Positions 17,097 to 25,867 of a DNA stretch of 47,760 bases are shown one piece after another. Position 1 is the first letter of the stretch. Each line of letters opens with the position of its first letter. Made by a program: the position numbers and the translations under genes. The notes under the pieces are model-generated. The model did not search any database. It was not told where the DNA came from and saw only the letters and a list, made by a program, of their open reading frames with translations. This DNA comes from JAEUIZ01 sp046155605 (GTDB lineage: Bacteria; Planctomycetota; Phycisphaerae; Phycisphaerales; UBA1924), in contig JBJXFQ010000057.1 of the NCBI GenBank assembly GCA_046155605.1, positions 1 through 47,760 of the forward strand. The letters run 5' to 3'.

Positions 17097-17477
17097 ATGG
17101 AGCCGATCAACCCCAATCCGATCCGAACCAATAACGTCCTCATCGCCGCCGCCCTCTGCATCGTTGCCGCTGGTGCCTTCAAAGCCATGATCGCCATCAC
17201 CGGCGGCGAGCCTGGCCCGGTGGGTGCCTCCGCTGCCTCGCCCCTCGCTACCGGCGCGCCCATCGGCTCCCTCGTGGGCCGCGATCACACGATTCACATC
17301 CTCAACACGCCCGAGGGCACGCGATACACCATCCGCGCGCGCACGGGCGAGGTTCTTGTGGCCGGGCTCACCGCCGACGAGGCCACCAGTTACCTCGGCC
17401 ATGACCCGCGCCGCCTCGAAGCCAACTCCACCGCGATCATGCTTGCCGACGACAAGCACTCCGAGCCGCCGCGCTAG
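17097..17477 (+). CDS. Small predicted membrane-anchored protein, unknown function
   Basis: This 126-residue protein has one hydrophobic segment near the N-terminus (about 13-34, NVLIAAALCIVAAGAFKAMI). A short Gly/Ala/Pro linker follows, then a soluble domain of about 70 residues with HTIHILNTPEGTRYTIRART and LVAGLTADEATSYLGHDPRR. I do not recognise a family. The regular beta pattern and absence of low complexity in the last half suggest a real gene, and the codon use is like the neighbours. Its stop overlaps the stop of the opposite glycosyltransferase gene at a shared CTAG. Confidence 0.7.
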   Translation: MEPINPNPIRTNNVLIAAALCIVAAGAFKAMIAITGGEPGPVGASAASPLATGAPIGSLVGRDHTIHILNTPEGTRYTIRARTGEVLVAGLTADEATSYLGHDPRRLEANSTAIMLADDKHSEPPR

Positions 17478-18799
17478 CGTTTCGCCGGCATCAGCGAATC
17501 CACGAGCACGACGCGCCCCGCCCGCCGCGACCTCTCGAGGAGCGCCCCGGGCGATTGCGGCGTCACCACGGCCAGATCATCCGCGCACAACTCCTCGAAG
17601 CCGATCCGCCGCATCGTGCGCCCATTCGCGCTTCGAGCCATCGCGCTTGGTGCCGTTGCGCTCGTGTCCTCATCGATCCACGCGAAGCGTCCCGCACACC
17701 ACGCGAGCGCTTCCACCAGCGACCGGCCGTTCCTGCCCATCCCGACAATCACGACGCGCCGATAGCCCGCGGCCATCTCGCCTATCGCCTCGGCCGCCCG
17801 TGCCCACCGATCTCCCTCGAACCTCAGTCCCGGCTCGATCCGCTCCCACGCGGCCACGCCCTCCAACGCGGCCCGCGCGCGCTCGACCCACGTCCTTGCC
17901 CTCTCCGCATCCACCCGATCCGGCGACGTTCGATGCTCATGCCCCAGCGCCCATCGCAACGCCTCAGCGAGCAGTGACTCATCGTCCGCCTCCATCGGCA
18001 TCACCGCCCCGAGCCACTCCCGCGCCAGCCTTCCATCCCCTCGCGCCGCCGCCCGTGCCGCGTGCCGAATCGTCCATCTACGCCGCGCTCGCGCCTTCGT
18101 CGCCGCGCCGACTTCCGTTCGTTCGATCACGTCCAGCCCGACGCGCCACATCACCGCAAGGTCCGACGACATCGATCCCGCGCGCAGCCGATACGCGAAC
18201 AGCGGCTCATGCATCACCGGTGCCCACCTCGCGCCCGCGACCGTCATCCGCAGCCACAAATCCCAGTCCTCATGGACGCGCAGCCGTCCATCAAACGGCC
18301 GCGCCGCGCCATCGAACGCCCGCCTCAGCGCTCCTCGCCGCGCGAGCACACCGCCCACGGCAAGCGGGTTGAACTCGATCAGCCGCTCCACCGCGAGGTC
18401 CTGATCCCCAAGTCGCATGGCCCAACCGAGTTCCTCGAGCCCCGGACCGACATATCGAAACTCGCACGCCGCCGCGTCGCAGCCGCCGAGCGCACCCAGC
18501 ATCCGTTCCGCGAAGGTCGCGTCCACCGCATCGTCGGCATCGAGAAAGCACACCGCGTCCGCATCGCCCGCCGCAAACCCCGCGTTTCGCGCCCCAGCGA
18601 GCCCACGGTTCTCCTGTCGCAGCACGCGAATCCGTGAATCGGCGATCTTCCGAGCCACCTCCGCCGTGCGGTCGCGGCTGCCATCGTCCACGACGATCGC
18701 GTGCCAATCCGGCATCGTCTGCGCGACCAGCGACCGCAGCGTCGCTCCGAGCGTCGCCTCCGCGTCGAACGCCGGCACCACAAACTCAAGCCGCGCCAT
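17474..18799 (-). CDS. Family 2 glycosyltransferase with C-terminal Rossmann-like domain
   Basis: This 441-residue protein has an N-terminal GT-A domain (about 1-215): LEFVVPAFDAEATLGATLRS, the nucleotide-binding IVVDDGSRDRT, ENRGLAGARNAGF, and the DxD motif in CFLDADDAVDA. The acceptor side includes HEDWDLWLRM. A helical linker follows, and from about residue 345 a second domain begins with VVIVGMGRNGRSLVEAL (GxGxxG type), then FAWIDEDTS and DLAVVTPQSPGALLERS. This resembles a nucleotide-binding fold and recurs, degenerate, in the other family 2 glycosyltransferase of this cluster (24136-25362). ATG 18799 is preferred to TTG 18805. It overlaps the upstream methyltransferase gene by 14 bases and is the last gene of a three-gene operon. 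The sugar and acceptor are unknown. Confidence 0.87.
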   Translation of the reverse strand: MARLEFVVPAFDAEATLGATLRSLVAQTMPDWHAIVVDDGSRDRTAEVARKIADSRIRVLRQENRGLAGARNAGFAAGDADAVCFLDADDAVDATFAERMLGALGGCDAAACEFRYVGPGLEELGWAMRLGDQDLAVERLIEFNPLAVGGVLARRGALRRAFDGAARPFDGRLRVHEDWDLWLRMTVAGARWAPVMHEPLFAYRLRAGSMSSDLAVMWRVGLDVIERTEVGAATKARARRRWTIRHAARAAARGDGRLAREWLGAVMPMEADDESLLAEALRWALGHEHRTSPDRVDAERARTWVERARAALEGVAAWERIEPGLRFEGDRWARAAEAIGEMAAGYRRVVIVGMGRNGRSLVEALAWCAGRFAWIDEDTSATAPSAMARSANGRTMRRIGFEELCADDLAVVTPQSPGALLERSRRAGRVVLVDSLMPAKR

Positions 18800-19649
18800 C
18801 GCCAAGCACCTCGCGCACCCATCCCGCCGGCTCCGTCTCCCATGCCGCCCCGATCGCCGGGCGCAAGTCCTCGTGCCTTAGCGCCCGCTCCGTCGGCAAC
18901 CGGATCGCACCGATGTTCCCCGCCTCGCCGACGCCGCGGAGTTTCTCAAAGGGCCAGCGCTCAAACAAAATCTCCGCGCCGGCCTGGTGCCAGTCCACTC
19001 GAGTCCCGTGGGCGTTCTCGTACCGCTTCGCAGCGTTCGGCAGGTCGATGTCGTGCAGCACGATCCAGCCGCCCCGCGCCATTGCCGGTGCCAGCGCCAG
19101 CACGTCCGCCGTCGGGCACGGGTGCCGGTGATCCGCGTCGATGAACGCCAGCGTGATCGACTGCGGCGCGAGTTCGCGCCCCGCCGTTGCCGCGGTTCCG
19201 CCCACCCGCAGGCTCAGCCCCGCCCCCAGGTCCGCGGCCACCTCGGCGACCGCCGCGCCGACTGGGATCGTGCGATCGAAATAGCAGTAGGGGTGCAACT
19301 CATACGACATGAGCCGTGGCCGCCCCGCCTCGTCCACGACTCCCGCCCCCAATGCCTCGATCGCGCGGAGCAGCAGCGCCGACGATGTTCCGCTCGCCAC
19401 GCCGACCTCGACGACGCGCTCAGGTCGAGCGCACGCCACCATGTCCCACAGGAACATCGCGTCGAGAATGCCGATCGCGCCAACCGCCCACGCCGGCGGG
19501 CAGTACGCCCGCGAGATCGCCTCCAGCGCCCCGGGCTCGATCGCCGCGCCAAACCGTGAACGCACCAGTTCGTGCGTCGCCGCGTTCGCGCGCAACTTCA
19601 TCAGACGATCTTCCACACTCGTCATCCGCTTGCGAATCGCCTGGCTCAT
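18786..19649 (-). CDS. Class I SAM-dependent methyltransferase
   Basis: This 287-residue protein has a Rossmann methyltransferase core with motif I in VVEVGVASGTSSALLLRAI, an acidic second strand in MSYELHPYCYFDRT, and motif IV-like LAFIDADHRHPCPTADVLAL followed by WIVLHDIDLPN. This order, with FIDADH and HD, is that of the group often annotated Methyltransf_24, common in polysaccharide and natural-product clusters. ATG 19649 overlaps the stop of the upstream glycosyltransferase gene as ATGA, so translation is coupled. Its neighbours suggest it methylates a sugar or capping group of a surface glycan; this is inference. Confidence 0.82.
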   Translation of the reverse strand: MSQAIRKRMTSVEDRLMKLRANAATHELVRSRFGAAIEPGALEAISRAYCPPAWAVGAIGILDAMFLWDMVACARPERVVEVGVASGTSSALLLRAIEALGAGVVDEAGRPRLMSYELHPYCYFDRTIPVGAAVAEVAADLGAGLSLRVGGTAATAGRELAPQSITLAFIDADHRHPCPTADVLALAPAMARGGWIVLHDIDLPNAAKRYENAHGTRVDWHQAGAEILFERWPFEKLRGVGEAGNIGAIRLPTERALRHEDLRPAIGAAWETEPAGWVREVLGDGAA

Positions 19650-22087
19650 CCGCGATCCTCCTGACCCCGCCGCACCAGTTCCAACAAACGCGGCACCAAT
19701 GCACCGTGCGTCAACCGATCCCGCGAGCGCCCCGCGATCATCCCAGACACCGCCTCGCGCCACCGCGGCCTTTCGATCGCTCGTTCCGCCAGTCGCTCCA
19801 GACCCGCCTCGTTTCGGAACGTGGTCTCCGCCAGATCGCCTAGCAGCAAATCCGCTCGCTGCTCACCCGGCATCTGCTTGGGCCTCTCCCGATCGCTCCG
19901 ACCCGTGGCAAACCACGCAAACTCTTCCGTACCCGCCGTGCCGCAGGATTCCAAACCCAGCCGCTGCCGCTGCGCGACCAACCGCATGAGTGCCGCCGAA
20001 TCCGCCACGCGAGCCCCGAGCCGCCGCGTCTTGACTTCGCACGCCGCCATCCCCTCCGCCGACCACGCCTCACGCCGCAGCGCCGATTCCACCATCGCCA
20101 GGCTCGGACCCGTGAGCAGACAGAGCGGCAAGCCGCCCGACATCGCGCACTCCATCACCCGCTGATGCACCATCGCTGACAGCGACACATGCAACTGCAC
20201 CGTCGCTGACTGATACGCCGACCGCAGCGCCTCGCCGTGCTCCAACTCGCCCCCCGCCAGCGCCGCGAAGGCCGGATGTTGCTCCCACCCACGCCCGAAG
20301 ACGCGGCACCGCCAACCCCGCCGCGCGCACAGACGCGCCGCCCACCCGAGCACCTCGTGCCGCGCGATCCGCTCGGCGAGCGGGATGGCGTATTGCCGCA
20401 CGATCGTCGCAACGACCGCTGCTTGTTCATCGCGGTCGCTGCCCGTCCGCGTCGCGCCGCCCAGTTCCTCCAACGCCGCCGCGCGGACCACATCTTCGAG
20501 CCGCTTGAGCAGCCGGGGGTCCATGACATCCATCGCCGCTGCCGCGACCCCGGCCCGCGCCCGCTCCAGAATCCGCCGCACCACCACACCCGATCCCGAT
20601 CGCTCCGCCTCATCGCACAGCCGCGCGTGCATCGCCTCCGGCGTCTCGCTGTGATGGCTCACAAACGCCACCTCGCACGCCAGCCGCTTCTTCAGCCCCG
20701 CCTCCACCGGCCCGGCGTGAAACTTCCCCTCGCTCGCCACCACCGGCATCGGCATCGTCCGCGATTCCGCGTATCCCACCTGTGAGATCAGTTCCGGATG
20801 CACATGCCCGATCACAAAGTCCTGCTCGCCCACACCACCCGCCGCCGCCTCAAACTGCTGCGGCATCGCGTCCTGAATCCACGTTACAAACGGCACCTCG
20901 CGCGGGAACCACGGCCCAAGATGCCACCTCATGTAGTTGATCAGCACCACCGCGTCAGGCCGATACTCGTCCAGCGCTCGCAAGTAGGCCAGGCTCGACA
21001 TCCGTGACGACGAATCCGCCTCCATCAGCACCAGCGCCTCGTGTCCCGCACGCCGCAGTGCGGCCGCCAGGTCCTCACTCGAGTGCTTGATGAACGTCGA
21101 GAATCGACATGTCGGCACCAGCACCCGTAGCCGCTCCGCCTTCAGTCGCTCGCGCCACCACGCCCGATCCCGACCCGCATACGCCGCCGACACTCGCTCC
21201 ACCAGCCGTTCATGCTCCGCCAGTTGCTCCCGTTCCGCCGTCCGCAGCACTACCTCCGTCGCCGGCGTCGTACGCTTCCTCAGCGACATCAGCGGCACGA
21301 GCGGCCCCGCGATCTTCCGATCCTGCCGCACCGCCAGCCACTTCCCCAGCCGCTCCGTCGCGTCCGCGCCGACAAACAACTCCAGCCCCTCGCGCCCCAT
21401 CACCTCGCGCAAGTCTGTCTGGGCCATCCCATCCAGAAACTCCATCTCGTCTGCCTGCACCGCGACCAGCCGCGGCTCAAATCCGTCCTTCCTGCGTGCC
21501 AGCGCCCCCGCCAGGCCCTTCAGTAGCCATGGCGGATCAATCCCCTCCAGCGTCAACACCGCCAGATCGCCCGCCGTCTCCAGATGCTCCTTCACAAATC
21601 GGGCTGCCGCCCCGACATGGTCCGCGAGGCCGCGCCACTCGTCCCCGCGTCGCCGAATCACGTTTCCATCCGCCGCCCGAAACCATTCCCATTCCCGTGC
21701 CGCCTCGATCCACCGCTCCATCGCGCCGCCCAGGTCCAACTTTGCACCCGCCACGGCCAGATTCATGCGCGCGACCGTGACCAACTCCTCAACCTCCACC
21801 CGATCCGACTTCATCCCCCCCTCGGCCTTTTCGCGCGACAACAACGCCCGCAGCGACACCACCGCCTCGCCCGCCTCGCTCGGCACCGGCTCGAGCATCT
21901 CAATCGCCACCGAGTTGAGCCCCAGCCGCGCCAGATTTGCCGCCCCCAGCACCCGCAGCCCCGCATCCCCCGGTGCCACCCGAAGCACCTGCGTCAGCAC
22001 AGGCAAAAAGTCCCACGGCCGGCCCGACTGCCCCAGCCGAACCACGTCTTCACGATTGACCCGCCGAGTTGGAGTCGCAGTCGCCAC
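19646..22087 (-). CDS. Large glycosyltransferase, CgeB-like C-terminal domain
   Basis: This 813-residue protein begins with a helical region (about 1-110, DAGLRVLGAANLARLGLNSV) like short TPR units. A central domain of unknown fold follows. About residues 320-450 start with RLRVLVPTCRFSTFIKHSSE and PDAVVLINYMRWHLGPWFP, the N-terminal Rossmann half of a GT-B enzyme. The C-terminal half (about 600-740) includes WRCRVFGRGWEQHPAFA, SATVQLHVSLSAMVHQRVME and AMSGGLPLCLL, the nucleotide-sugar binding end seen in CgeB and group 1 (GT4-like) enzymes. It is the first gene of the minus-strand operon. The divergent hldE-like gene starts 154 bases away, and that gap probably holds both promoters. Donor and acceptor are unknown. 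Confidence 0.75.
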   Translation of the reverse strand: MATATPTRRVNREDVVRLGQSGRPWDFLPVLTQVLRVAPGDAGLRVLGAANLARLGLNSVAIEMLEPVPSEAGEAVVSLRALLSREKAEGGMKSDRVEVEELVTVARMNLAVAGAKLDLGGAMERWIEAAREWEWFRAADGNVIRRRGDEWRGLADHVGAAARFVKEHLETAGDLAVLTLEGIDPPWLLKGLAGALARRKDGFEPRLVAVQADEMEFLDGMAQTDLREVMGREGLELFVGADATERLGKWLAVRQDRKIAGPLVPLMSLRKRTTPATEVVLRTAEREQLAEHERLVERVSAAYAGRDRAWWRERLKAERLRVLVPTCRFSTFIKHSSEDLAAALRRAGHEALVLMEADSSSRMSSLAYLRALDEYRPDAVVLINYMRWHLGPWFPREVPFVTWIQDAMPQQFEAAAGGVGEQDFVIGHVHPELISQVGYAESRTMPMPVVASEGKFHAGPVEAGLKKRLACEVAFVSHHSETPEAMHARLCDEAERSGSGVVVRRILERARAGVAAAAMDVMDPRLLKRLEDVVRAAALEELGGATRTGSDRDEQAAVVATIVRQYAIPLAERIARHEVLGWAARLCARRGWRCRVFGRGWEQHPAFAALAGGELEHGEALRSAYQSATVQLHVSLSAMVHQRVMECAMSGGLPLCLLTGPSLAMVESALRREAWSAEGMAACEVKTRRLGARVADSAALMRLVAQRQRLGLESCGTAGTEEFAWFATGRSDRERPKQMPGEQRADLLLGDLAETTFRNEAGLERLAERAIERPRWREAVSGMIAGRSRDRLTHGALVPRLLELVRRGQEDRG

Positions 22088-22241
22088 GCCTTTCTATCGG
22101 TCCTTGACCACGTCCCAATAAACTCGCGCCGCATCGTTTCTCGCCGCTCCAGCGCACTCTCGCCAATGGGCCCGGCAACTCTGGGTTCAGTCGTCCGTTG
22201 TTCTTTTCTTGCGGGGCCAATACAGCCGATAACGAGTCCGC

Positions 22242-23864
22242 ATGGAAGCGAAGATCCTCTCCCACGCCGACCTCCTCGCCCTCTGCGAAGACGCCCGCCG
22301 CGAGGGGCGCTCTGTCGTCCATTGCCACGGCTGCTTCGACATCGTCCACCCGGGCCACATCCGGCACCTCCGCTACGCCAAGGCCTTGGGCGACATCCTG
22401 CTCGTCTCGATCACCGGCGACGCCGAGATGAAAAAGGGCACCGGCCGCCCGCTCATCCCCGAAGAACTCCGGGCCGAGAATCTTGCCGCCCTCGACTGCG
22501 TCGATTGGGTCTATGTCGAGTCGCGTCCGACCGCCGCCGAGTTGCTCGCCGAGGTCCGCCCTGACGTCTACGTCAAGGGCCGTGAATACGAGTCCAACAA
22601 GGACCCTCGCTTCCAGGCCGAGCGTCATGCCGTCGAATCCGGCGGCGGACGCGTCGTCTTCTCCTCGGGCGATGTCGTCTTCAGTTCCACGGCGCTCATC
22701 AGCGCGATCGAAACCTCCATCGATCCCTTCCACGCCCGCCTTGCGCAACTCTCCGCCTCGCCCTCGCTTCAAGGCCCCGACCTCTTCTCGCTCATCTCCT
22801 CCTTCCGCGGCAAACGCGTCCTCGTCATCGGCGAGACCATCCTCGACACCTACGTCTTCTGTGATCGCCCCGAAGTCGCCGGCGAGAGCCCCGTCATGAC
22901 GCTCCGTCCGCTCGAGCGTCGCCATTACGACGGCGGTGCCGCCATCATTGCCCGCCACGTCGCCGCGCTCGGTGCCCGGCCGGTCCTCGTCACCGCCATG
23001 CCCGTTGATGCGCAGGGCGAGTCCGTCCGCCGTCGCCTGGTCGCCGAGGGCGTCGAGGTCCGCCCGCTGGTCGTTGATCGCCCGCTTTGCGAGAAGCAGC
23101 GCTTCCTCGTGGGCACGCAGAAGATCATGAAGCTCGACCTCGTCGAGCGGCTCGTGCTCGACGCGGCGCAGCAGGATCGGCTCGTCGGGATTGCCGCCGA
23201 ATCCGCGCGGGATTGCAACTGCCACGCGGCGATCATCGCCGACTTCGGGCAGGGCCTGTTCAGCCCGATCACGCTTCGCCGCCTCTGTCGCGAACTTCGC
23301 CCGCTTGTTCAGACCCTTGCCGGCGACGTCAGCGGCCGTCGATCGCACCTCCGCTCCATGACCGACATGGACCTTCTCTGCCCGAGTGAATCCGAACTTC
23401 GCGAGTCGTTCGGGCTCACCGATCGAGGCCTGCCCGCCGTCGCGTGGGAACTCCTCGAGGAGACCAAGTCCAAGGCCGCGCTCGTGACGATGGGTCCGGA
23501 AGGCGCGATCGCCTTCGACCGTCTGCCCGACTCGGCCGACGAGCGCGAGGACCGCTTCCGCACGCGCCTCCGTGCCGAGCACCTCCCCGCGCTCGCGCCC
23601 ATCGCCATCGACCCTCTGGGCTGCGGCGACTCACTCATCACCGTCGCCACGCTCGCTCTCGCCTCGGGCAGCTCGCTCCTCGCCGCCGCGTTTCTCGGCA
23701 GCATCGCCGCCGCTGTGCAGGCCCAGAGGCTCGGGAATCTGCCCGTGTCCTCCACAGACTTGCGCCAAGGCGTGGCCCGCGTCCACAACGCGCACCTCAC
23801 CTTCGCAGCGGCGGATGTTGTTAGCGCCAAACAGTCACTGGCGTCCATTGCACGAGCGGTTTAA
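22242..23864 (+). CDS. Bifunctional heptose-phosphate nucleotidyltransferase/kinase, HldE-like with reversed domain order
   Basis: This 540-residue protein has a nucleotidyltransferase domain first (about 1-160): HGCFDIVHPGHIRHLRYAKA carries the HxGH motif (His36, His39), and VYVKGREYESNKDPRF and VVFSSGDVVFSSTALI follow. A PfkB-type sugar kinase follows (about 185-530): GGAAIIARHVAALGARPVLV, AIIADFGQGLFSPITLRR, LCPSESELRESFG, and the anion hole/catalytic loop DPLGCGDSLI (about 457-466, where the usual form is DxxGAGD). In Escherichia coli HldE the kinase comes first. It probably phosphorylates a heptose 7-phosphate and transfers a nucleotide to the 1-phosphate, giving a nucleotide-heptose for lipopolysaccharide or glycan. 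The exact substrate is not certain. It is co-directional with the next two genes, with a 15-base gap. Confidence 0.85.
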   Translation: MEAKILSHADLLALCEDARREGRSVVHCHGCFDIVHPGHIRHLRYAKALGDILLVSITGDAEMKKGTGRPLIPEELRAENLAALDCVDWVYVESRPTAAELLAEVRPDVYVKGREYESNKDPRFQAERHAVESGGGRVVFSSGDVVFSSTALISAIETSIDPFHARLAQLSASPSLQGPDLFSLISSFRGKRVLVIGETILDTYVFCDRPEVAGESPVMTLRPLERRHYDGGAAIIARHVAALGARPVLVTAMPVDAQGESVRRRLVAEGVEVRPLVVDRPLCEKQRFLVGTQKIMKLDLVERLVLDAAQQDRLVGIAAESARDCNCHAAIIADFGQGLFSPITLRRLCRELRPLVQTLAGDVSGRRSHLRSMTDMDLLCPSESELRESFGLTDRGLPAVAWELLEETKSKAALVTMGPEGAIAFDRLPDSADEREDRFRTRLRAEHLPALAPIAIDPLGCGDSLITVATLALASGSSLLAAAFLGSIAAAVQAQRLGNLPVSSTDLRQGVARVHNAHLTFAAADVVSAKQSLASIARAV

Positions 23865-23879
23865 CCTCGGAGGTCATCA

Positions 23880-24146
23880 GTGTCGGCCAAGGCTGGGATC
23901 CGCACCGAGCGCGTGTACGTCCGGCTTCGGAATGAAGGAGTTGAGGTGGCACGACCGACGCAGGCCGAGCCGCTGGGGGGAGATATCTACAGGCTATTGC
24001 CGATGCAGATTCCAGAGGGAGAAGACTGGGAGTTCCCTCCCGGCAGTACGGTCCGGTGCGTTCGTGAGGTTTGGGCCGAGGGCGTGACGGGTGAACGAGT
24101 TCTTATGGCGCGTGAACTGATCAGCCCTGAACACGGTGCCCGTTGA
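23880..24146 (+). CDS. Small conserved protein of unknown function
   Basis: This 88-residue protein has the layout of a widely distributed short uncharacterised family: VYVRLRNEGVEVARPTQAEP, LGGDIYRLLPMQIPEG and EDWEFPPGSTVRCV. I know the pattern but no function. The start is GTG 23880, preceded by a good GGAGG ribosome binding site. It lies 15 bases after the hldE-like gene and overlaps the start of the next glycosyltransferase by 11 bases, so it is part of the same operon. No signal peptide or membrane segment is seen, so it is probably cytoplasmic. Confidence 0.8.
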   Translation: MSAKAGIRTERVYVRLRNEGVEVARPTQAEPLGGDIYRLLPMQIPEGEDWEFPPGSTVRCVREVWAEGVTGERVLMARELISPEHGAR

Positions 24147-25362
24147 TATCCCCTCATCCGTGATCTCCTACATCATCCCAACCCGCGACCGTCCCGAGCG
24201 CCTCGCGCTGACCCTCGCCGCCCTCGGCTCGCTCCGCGGCCATCCCGAGACCTTCCGCGGCCCGCTCGCCGAGGTCGTTATCGTTGATAACGCCTCACAG
24301 CACCCGCCGACGCCGCCCGAGCGACTCGCCAACGGCCTGCCGGTCCGCATGATCTATCGCTGCACCAACGAGGGTGCCGCCTCGCGCAACGCCGCCGTTG
24401 CCGCGGCCGATCCGCGCTCCGAGTGGGTCGTCATGCTCGACGATGACTCGCACCCCGTGGACACCGGCTTCATTTCCCGCCTCGCCAAGGCTCCGCCCGA
24501 AGTCGCCGCCGTCTCCGCTGACATTTGGCTCCCCGGCCTTGCTCGCCGCGAATCGGGCGGCCTGCCCGAAGTCTTCATCGGCTGCGGCGTCGCCATCCGC
24601 CGCAAGCCGTTCCTCGACCTCGGAGGGTACGACGCCAACTTCAACTATTATGCCGAGGAATACGACCTCGCCGCACGGCTCATTCTCGCGGGGTATCGCA
24701 TCGACTTCGATCCGTGGTTCCGTGTCGAACACCACAAGGTGACGCTCAATCGCAACACCAACACCATCCTCGCCCGCCTCGTTCGCAACAACGGGTGGGT
24801 GATGCAGCGCTATGCCCCCGATTCCATCCGCCGCGAGCAGATCCGCGAGCAACGCCGTCGCTATCGCGCCATCGCACGCATCGAGTCCGCCACGGCGGGC
24901 TTCGCTGATGGCCTCCGAGACCTTCGGCACACGATCCGTTCCCAGCCGCGCACGCCGATGTCCGCCGCGCAGTTCGATCGTTTCTCCGGCCTCGCGCACG
25001 CCCGAGAGGCGCTCGGCGAGGCCTGGAACGTGCAGCCCTTTCGCACTGCAGCGCTGATCGACGAGGGCAAGAACGGCTGGGTTGTTCGTGCCGCACTCGC
25101 CGAACTCGGCGTGGACATCCTCACCGGTTCGCCGTGGGGTGCCGACGCCGGTTCTGCCGGCAATCGTCAGTTTCAAGCCGCGGAAGCCGCCGTTATCGGA
25201 ACCATGTCGCCCGGCCCGATGCTCGACTCATTCGAGCGACACACGCTGGCGCTAAAGCGTCGCGCCGCTCGGGTTATCGCACCTTGGCGAGTCGCCTCGC
25301 GAGGCCGCACGTTTGGCGTCGAGCCACTGGCGGGCGGAACTCGCCGGGCCAACGTCCTGTAA
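24136..25362 (+). CDS. Family 2 glycosyltransferase with degenerate C-terminal domain
   Basis: This 408-residue protein has a GT-A domain (about 1-235): ISYIIPTRDRPERLALTLAA, VVIVDNASQHPP, the DxD-type motif in WVVMLDDDSHPVDTG, and GGYDANFNYYAEEYDLAARL, which carries the acceptor-side ED-like motif. After a helical linker, residues from about 303 (AALIDEGKNGWVVRAALAEL, AAVIGTMSPGPMLDSF) line up with the C-terminal domain of the opposite-strand glycosyltransferase at 17474-18799, but the glycine loop GMGRNG has become DEGKNG. The start is GTG 24136. It is the last gene of a three-gene operon; a possible terminator follows at 25398-25419. It probably adds a sugar to a surface glycan. Confidence 0.86.
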   Translation: MPVDIPSSVISYIIPTRDRPERLALTLAALGSLRGHPETFRGPLAEVVIVDNASQHPPTPPERLANGLPVRMIYRCTNEGAASRNAAVAAADPRSEWVVMLDDDSHPVDTGFISRLAKAPPEVAAVSADIWLPGLARRESGGLPEVFIGCGVAIRRKPFLDLGGYDANFNYYAEEYDLAARLILAGYRIDFDPWFRVEHHKVTLNRNTNTILARLVRNNGWVMQRYAPDSIRREQIREQRRRYRAIARIESATAGFADGLRDLRHTIRSQPRTPMSAAQFDRFSGLAHAREALGEAWNVQPFRTAALIDEGKNGWVVRAALAELGVDILTGSPWGADAGSAGNRQFQAAEAAVIGTMSPGPMLDSFERHTLALKRRAARVIAPWRVASRGRTFGVEPLAGGTRRANVL

Positions 25363-25397
25363 CACGATTTTTCGAGACTTCCCGGCCAATTTGCAGC

Positions 25398-25419
25398 CCG
25401 CCCTCGCTTTCTCGGGCGG
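25398..25419 (+). terminator. Possible hairpin terminator after the glycosyltransferase operon
   Basis: CCGCCC (25398-25403) and GGGCGG (25414-25419) can pair around a 10-base loop, 36 bases after the stop. No T-run follows, so this would be a weak or Rho-assisted end. Confidence 0.3.
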
Positions 25420-25525
25420 AATGATTTCAGGCGCTCACCATCTAGGACCGATAGGGAATGGACCCGACGGCTCCATGGAGGGAGATTCGCCGGGACGTAG
25501 GCGTATTAAAAGAGAAGGGAATAAC

Positions 25526-25768
25526 ATGAGCCGTTCCTGCGACACGCGCCGTAGTGTCGAAGTTGGGAGTCCGCGAGGGCGCGAGTTGGCTGCCGCGCGG
25601 GCGTATCTGAAACTCCAGCAATCCGAGCCCGAGGCCGTGCTTGATCGTGTGGCTGACGCATTGTTGCGTGAGATCACCGGTTCTGCGACTCGGCGATCGA
25701 GCCGTCTTGCCGCGCCGCGCCCGCATCGCCGTCGTCAGCGTGGCTTCAAGCCATCGTCCCGCGTCTGA
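25526..25768 (+). CDS. Small basic protein of unknown function
   Basis: This 80-residue frame has a good ribosome binding site (AGAAGGGA) seven bases before ATG 25526 and an AT-rich leader (TATTAAAAGAG), unusual in this GC-rich region, which points to real expression. The middle is helical (LAAARAYLKLQQSEPEAVLD) and the last 25 residues are Arg-rich with basic and Ser residues, which could bind nucleic acid. I recognise no family. It stands alone between the glycosyltransferase operon and the FIST gene, 99 bases before the latter. Confidence 0.55.
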   Translation: MSRSCDTRRSVEVGSPRGRELAAARAYLKLQQSEPEAVLDRVADALLREITGSATRRSSRLAAPRPHRRRQRGFKPSSRV

Positions 25769-25867
25769 TCTTGCGCCAGACCTACTCACGATCGGGGCGG
25801 GGGTGCGGCCAAGGAGGGAATGGTCGGCCCTCGCCCTGATCCGTTCCAGAGGTTCTACAGTCACCCG

